Positions 60,762 through 64,000 of a stretch of DNA of 64,000 bases are shown in pieces. Source of the stretch: Bog-756 sp963713625 (lineage in GTDB: Bacteria > Actinomycetota > Acidimicrobiia > Acidimicrobiales > RAAP-2); assembly GCA_963713625.1 (NCBI GenBank), contig CAVQMN010000009.1, forward strand, positions 128,905 through 192,904, in the 5' to 3' direction. How positions within the stretch are numbered: position 1 is the first letter of the stretch; each line of letters opens with the position of its first letter. The notes under the pieces are model-generated. The model had not been told where the DNA came from. It ran no database searches and was given only the letters and a program-made list of their open reading frames with translations. The position numbers were made by a program, and so were the translations under genes.

Positions 60762-61610
60762 TTATGCAGCCCATGTCTCGAGCAAATCGATGACGTCATC
60801 CAGACTGAAGGCATCCTGTCGGCGATATGCACGCAACGAATCAGGGGCCGACCGCAGACTCGAGGCCATCGACGAAGCCACGTCAGGCCGCGTCACTAAG
60901 GCCCTCAAAGGAACCTGTTGAGTGCGGATCGTGAAAAGAATTCCGCCGGTGCCTGGGAGTGCCCACAGAACCTGTCTTTCGCTTCGCAACCAAAGATCTC
61001 GAGGTTGAACGGGGCCGTCAAGAACTGGTGGGCGTGGGACGTGCAGTTGTGGGCTGGCGTGAATCATCCAGTTTCGACGCCACGCGTTCTTTCCCGGTGC
61101 AAGATGGTCAAGAAAACGATCGACGCGCCGAGCCAGCTCCTCGTTGTAAAGAGGCACGGGTTCATGCACCTCGGCGATAGGTAGTCCAAGCTTCTCACCC
61201 GGTACCCAATGCGATGGAAAGCAGACGACACCGGCACCGAACCGCCAGGTGTCTTCTGATCGAATCAATACGATCAGATCCTCTTGAACTTGAAGGGCGG
61301 CGACCTCGAGCGGGCGGAAGTCGCTGATTGGGTTCGGGCCGCTCAGCCCTGACAAAACCAGGTCGGCCGCTTCGGCGGCCGCGTCGGCACCTTCGGGCAA
61401 CCCCACGGATACCGCCTCGCGTGCGTTGGCGAGGAGCCATTCCTTTTCAGCCAGATAGAGCGTGTGCAGATCATCTTCGATGAGCAATGGTTCGTCGCGT
61501 AGAGCCCGCGTTCCCATGGATAGCCACGGCGGTCCCGGCCGAAAGGACAACTCATCGATCCAATGGGGCACCTGGTCGAAGGTTGTTTCAACCGCACTCT
61601 TTCGGTTCAC
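60762..61610 (-). CDS. DUF3445 protein, heme-dependent oxidative N-demethylase-like
   Basis: A 282-residue protein. FGAGVVCFPSHWVPGEKLGLPIAEVHEPVPLYNEELARRVDRFLDHL, RRNWMIH and LRSERQVLWALPGTGGILFTIRTQQVPL match DUF3445, whose characterised members include heme-dependent oxidative N-demethylase subunits acting on dimethylamine. No subunit partner is next to it. It reads convergently towards the DUF427 gene. Confidence 0.85.
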   Translation of the reverse strand: MNRKSAVETTFDQVPHWIDELSFRPGPPWLSMGTRALRDEPLLIEDDLHTLYLAEKEWLLANAREAVSVGLPEGADAAAEAADLVLSGLSGPNPISDFRPLEVAALQVQEDLIVLIRSEDTWRFGAGVVCFPSHWVPGEKLGLPIAEVHEPVPLYNEELARRVDRFLDHLAPGKNAWRRNWMIHASPQLHVPRPPVLDGPVQPRDLWLRSERQVLWALPGTGGILFTIRTQQVPLRALVTRPDVASSMASSLRSAPDSLRAYRRQDAFSLDDVIDLLETWAA

Positions 61611-61948
61611 GAGAACGTCCCCATTGAGTCATCCGAAAAGAGAGCGCGCACCACTCGATACATTGCCACAGCGACTGAGCGGCCTGGGTTCGGCTTACGT
61701 CGCGCTCGCGATGTCGCATGAAGGGCGCAAAGACCACCTTTATGAGCGGGGCGAGAAGTAACGGTACCCACGGCTCCTGGTCCCGGCGTCCGCTCACGCA
61801 TGGTCCGCTGTCGACTACCGCTGCTTTCGTCGCCCTCCTCCGCACGCTACGCCTTGAAGAGCATTCTCCAGAAGCGATGGGCCCGAATGCCGAGTATGAG
61901 ATCTGACCTGGACATTCTGGTGAGCGCTCCGAGCCGGTCCCATCGTTG
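61611..61948. other. No recognisable gene, possible degenerate sequence
   Basis: About 340 bp between the DUF3445 start and the lipoprotein stop. Short open stretches exist on both strands, one of them (minus, about 61607-61801) with a hydrophobic-basic composition, but none has a family pattern, clear start or even codon use. Confidence 0.5.
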
Positions 61949-62323
61949 CTAACCGATTGGGATCGAACTTCCACACACCACTTCGACCTCAATCGTGCGG
62001 TTTGAGCTGATCGATGCGGGGATGGGATCGCAACCGAACCCTGACACCTTCGCAGTGACCGAGTATGAGCCTGGAGACAGCGATGTTCTGAAGTCATGGC
62101 CGTCGGCCACCTGCATGGACTTGATTTGCCTGCCGCTCCGGCTGATCAGGACCGTCCCGGCTTGATGCTCAAAGCGATACGACTTCAGCTCATGAAGACT
62201 GACGGTCCCAGCCTCCAGCCGGATTCCCCCTGTCACGGTCCCCTGAGGCGGTGGACCACTACTACATGCGGCCAGCCCGACACCCACCACCAAGAGAAGA
62301 ATCCCCCGATTCGCACCCCGCAT
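61949..62323 (-). CDS. Small lipoprotein with carboxypeptidase-regulatory-like domain
   Basis: A 124-residue secreted lipoprotein: MRGANRGILLLVVGVGLAACSSG gives a signal peptide with lipobox LAAC (Cys20). The remainder, VTGGIRLEAGTVSLHELKSYRFEHQAGTVLISRSG ... SLSPGSYSVTAKVSGFGCDPIPAS, has the strand pattern of a transthyretin-like surface domain (GxYxVTAxVSGF). Its codon use is less GC-rich than that of the rest of the window. No partner gene is adjacent. Confidence 0.8.
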   Translation of the reverse strand: MRGANRGILLLVVGVGLAACSSGPPPQGTVTGGIRLEAGTVSLHELKSYRFEHQAGTVLISRSGRQIKSMQVADGHDFRTSLSPGSYSVTAKVSGFGCDPIPASISSNRTIEVEVVCGSSIPIG

Positions 62324-62396
62324 GGCTCCAGTATGACAGTGACCCCGAACACCAATGAGGCTCGTTCTGCGATGGTGGGGTCGGCTCGGCCCTCGT

Positions 62397-62700
62397 TTAG
62401 CGAACCAGGCGATGGACCTCGGTGATCTTCACTTCGGGTTCGCCCATCTTTGTCGGGTCGAGCCCCTTCGCCGCCGCGACCTTCACCATGGCTGGCAGAA
62501 GCGTTGACTGAAACGAACTGGTCATACGCCTCGACCGAGTCCCAAACGTCGACGCCGTGAGCACGGCCATCTCTCTCGAAGTGAACATGGAGGACCTAAC
62601 CGGGAGGAAGGTTGTCATCGACGCCCATTTCGTCGGTGACGGCATCGAGCAACTCGATGGTCACCCCGACCGGAAATGCATCCTCAATCCGAACCGTCAT
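62397..62700 (-). pseudogene. Disrupted small gene (ABM-like hypothetical)
   Basis: From ATG 62700 the minus strand reads MTVRIEDAFPVGVTIELLDAVTDEMGVDDNLPPG, then a TAG (about 62599) where related proteins continue with hydrophobic residues, then VLHVHFERDGRAHGVDVWDSVEAYDQFV. Near 62511-62513 an extra base in a run of three (aaa) shifts the frame to LLPAMVKVAAAKGLDPTKMGEPEVKITEVHRLVR, the normal C-terminus, ending at 62397. One stop and one frameshift in 100 codons mark a dead gene of a small actinobacterial family. Confidence 0.75.
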
Positions 62701-63259
62701 GACGAATACTCCTTGATCGCAGCTCTGCGTATTTCGCAGTCCTTGCCTCTTTCATGACATTCTGCGATTCTGCTGTTACAGATGCGCGTCACCCTTGAAT
62801 TTGCAGGTTGTCCCATCGTCGATTCCCGATGAACACGCCGCCACGAGCAAACGTTGCCCGGTGTCCCACGAGGTGCCAAGCCCGGGTGGGTGACCGGGAC
62901 CGCACGCCGTGCGTTGGAGCGGCCGCGGTGGCCGCATACCGCAGGATTCCACTTCACGTGGCGCTCGCCAGCGGTCACAGATCGTGCTCCGTCCGTCTGG
63001 CCACGGGAGCCTGCGTTTCCGAAGCTTCTGGGCAGTTTCAAGTGTTCACTGACCGGTCCGGCATATCACTCGTCAACGTGCTCGTTCACTCCGGCAAGAC
63101 CACGTTGGTCGAGCTGAATCGCACGGCCTGCAGGACGCCCTGCTGCACCGTTCCCAACCGCTGGATGGGTCGGACGCTTCACTGCTGGACCATGGCCTCC
63201 CAACGGCTCCGAACGCACTGTCGACCAACCGGGGCTGTGGAGCGGCATCAAGCTGGCAC
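62701..63259. other. No recognisable gene
   Basis: About 560 bp without a supported gene. A plus-strand frame of 152 codons from 62808 is open, but its product is cysteine- and arginine-rich with no family pattern, and no ribosome-binding site is visible. It may be decayed DNA or an unrecognised gene. Confidence 0.5.
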
Positions 63260-63619
63260 TCAGTAGTCAGACGGTCGGTTGAAGATGATCGCGAGACTGA
63301 CAATCTTATTGTCTCGCACGCTGAAGTAGCTCGTCAGGATCAGCTCCTCTGGAAGATTGGTTTTGTCGTAGGTTCCGTCATACTTGGCGTCCACGATGGT
63401 GTCGCCGTAGTGCTCCCGCACCTCGCGCACCTCCATGGTCAGGTGATCGCCGACGAACTCCTTGGCCACGAACCGGCGGATCGAATCGCGGCCCGTGATC
63501 TCGCGGCGGTTGTCATTGATGTAGGCATCCTCGGAGAAGGACGCAACGATGGTGTCGACGTCAAACGCATTTACCGCGGCAATGTAGTCAGCAATGACGC
63601 CAGTGATTTCGGTGGTCAC
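63260..63619 (-). CDS. SnoaL-like (NTF2 fold) protein
   Basis: A 119-residue NTF2-like protein. The core is VIADYIAAVNAFDVDTIVASFSEDAYINDNRREITGRDSIRRFVAKEF, then TYDKTNLPEELILTSYFSVRDNKIVSLAIIFNRP. GTG 63619 has AAAGGAG about seven bases upstream and is preferred over the GTG at 63640. It could be a steroid-isomerase-like or polyketide-cyclase-like enzyme, or a stress protein. Confidence 0.88.
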   Translation of the reverse strand: MTTEITGVIADYIAAVNAFDVDTIVASFSEDAYINDNRREITGRDSIRRFVAKEFVGDHLTMEVREVREHYGDTIVDAKYDGTYDKTNLPEELILTSYFSVRDNKIVSLAIIFNRPSDY

Positions 63620-63765
63620 CGTCTTGACTCCTTTGTTCACTCAGCCACTAGACGAAGCAAGTCCATGTTCCGTGCTCCCCGAAGGGGAGAGTCAAGAGAT
63701 TCGTTTCCCACTTCGCCGGTTATGCGCCGGTCCGGAGGCTCGGTAGTGCTACCCGGCACGACCCC

Positions 63766-63808
63766 CGGCGGCGACGGGTCCGGCGGCGACGGGTCCGGCG
63801 GCGGGCAC
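63766..63808. repeat. 15-bp tandem repeat, two full copies and a partial
   Basis: cggcggcgacgggtc occurs at 63766-63780 and 63781-63795, with a partial third copy to 63808. It is in the gap between the SnoaL-like gene and the tRNA. The rest of 63620-63949 holds no supported gene; a minus-strand open stretch of proline-rich codons is explained by the repeat. Confidence 0.85.
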
Positions 63809-63949
63809 GATAACGGCCGACGGCGCGGCGGCCGACGGCGGCTCAAACGCGCACTCACCGGGGGCGTGGGGAAGGCCGGCGCCGCCATCACACAACTGGC
63901 ATCGACCTGAGATTGCTCAGGCTGACCCGCCGCGGCTCGGAAAGCAGAA

Positions 63950-63973
63950 GGCCCCACTCCGAAAAGTGGGGCC
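63950..63973 (-). terminator. Hairpin terminator of the tRNA gene
   Basis: GGCCCCACT (63950-63958), loop CCGAAA, AGTGGGGCC (63965-63973), a perfect nine-pair stem. On the minus strand it is followed by TTCTGCTTT, an imperfect T-tract. It lies 17 bp past the tRNA 3' end, the right spot for its terminator. Confidence 0.85.
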
Positions 63974-63990
63974 TCACCTGCTACGGAACT

Positions 63991-64000
63991 TGGTGGCGGG
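63991..64000 (-). tRNA. 3' end of a tRNA gene (CCA encoded), truncated by window edge
   Basis: The last ten bases, tggtggcggg, read CCCGCCACCA on the minus strand: part of an acceptor stem, discriminator A and CCA. A 5' end of the GGCGGG type would pair with it, as in many actinobacterial elongator tRNA-Met genes, but the anticodon is outside the window. The terminator just downstream supports the call. Confidence 0.6.

Noticed and set aside
62808..63266. Plus-strand frame of 152 codons
   Set aside because: Cys/Arg-rich product with no recognisable pattern or initiation signal. It is kept as a non-coding stretch with low certainty.
63637..63957. Minus-strand proline-rich frame at the right end
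   Set aside because: Its composition is explained by the 15-bp repeat and low-complexity GC-rich DNA. It has no motif or ribosome-binding site.

Overview
The window is high-GC DNA (about 70 percent by eye) packed with short-spaced genes on both strands. Gene content points to an actinobacterium with a lipid- and ketone-oxidising, F420-using lifestyle: a SigK-type ECF sigma factor with a membrane anti-sigma factor, a WS/DGAT wax-ester/triacylglycerol synthase, two F420-type PPOX flavoproteins, a DUF4395 protein, a TIGR03086/DinB-like protein, Baeyer-Villiger monooxygenases, and leaderless promoters of the TANNNT-N6-(A/G)TG kind. The mixture suggests an Acidimicrobiia-like lineage, but that placement is an inference and no rRNA is present.

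Layout. 1-7.2 kb: N-terminus of CcdA, GDP-mannose 4,6-dehydratase, an enoyl-CoA hydratase-like protein divergent from a GT4 glycosyltransferase, a TetR regulator, the sigma/anti-sigma pair, a ferritin-like diiron protein and a DUF4395 membrane protein. 7.2-13.8 kb: a low-molecular-weight phosphatase, an acyl-CoA dehydrogenase with a 24-bp palindrome upstream, a cold-shock protein, and divergent cysS/valS. 13.8-18.8 kb: a branched-chain-amino-acid-type ABC importer (two ATPases, one fused LivH-LivM permease, one lipoprotein binding protein). 18.9-28.7 kb: esterase divergent from WS/DGAT, a beta-propeller lipoprotein, a UBP zinc finger, a DUF885 peptidase, an EAL-GAF protein, and a pair made of a nucleotide pyrophosphatase-like hydrolase and a PhnZ-type HD protein.

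28.7-48.9 kb is an oxidative and regulatory region. A TetR regulator is translationally coupled to a HapE-like Baeyer-Villiger monooxygenase and faces a zinc alcohol dehydrogenase across a palindromic site. An ArsR regulator and a small protein share one palindrome that supplies the -35 box of both. A two-component system, a MarR-VOC fusion, an RCC1 lipoprotein/MarR pair and a serine hydrolase/VOC pair follow. A STAS-like gene runs convergently into the 3' end of an ECF sigma gene. A second Baeyer-Villiger monooxygenase forms a tightly coupled operon with a double SDR and an amidohydrolase.

48.4-59.6 kb: a carboxymuconolactone decarboxylase-family gene with an exact ECF41-type promoter next to its ECF41 sigma gene, a DrrAB-like exporter with a divergent TetR, small F420/cupin genes, and a rifampin phosphotransferase gene (rph) behind a near-perfect rifamycin-associated element. 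59.8-64 kb is less GC-rich and looser. It holds small hypothetical genes, a broken gene, non-coding stretches, and at the right edge the 3' end of a tRNA gene with its terminator.

A recurring oddity is short tandem duplications (13-24 bp units) at gene ends, inside coding sequence and between genes.
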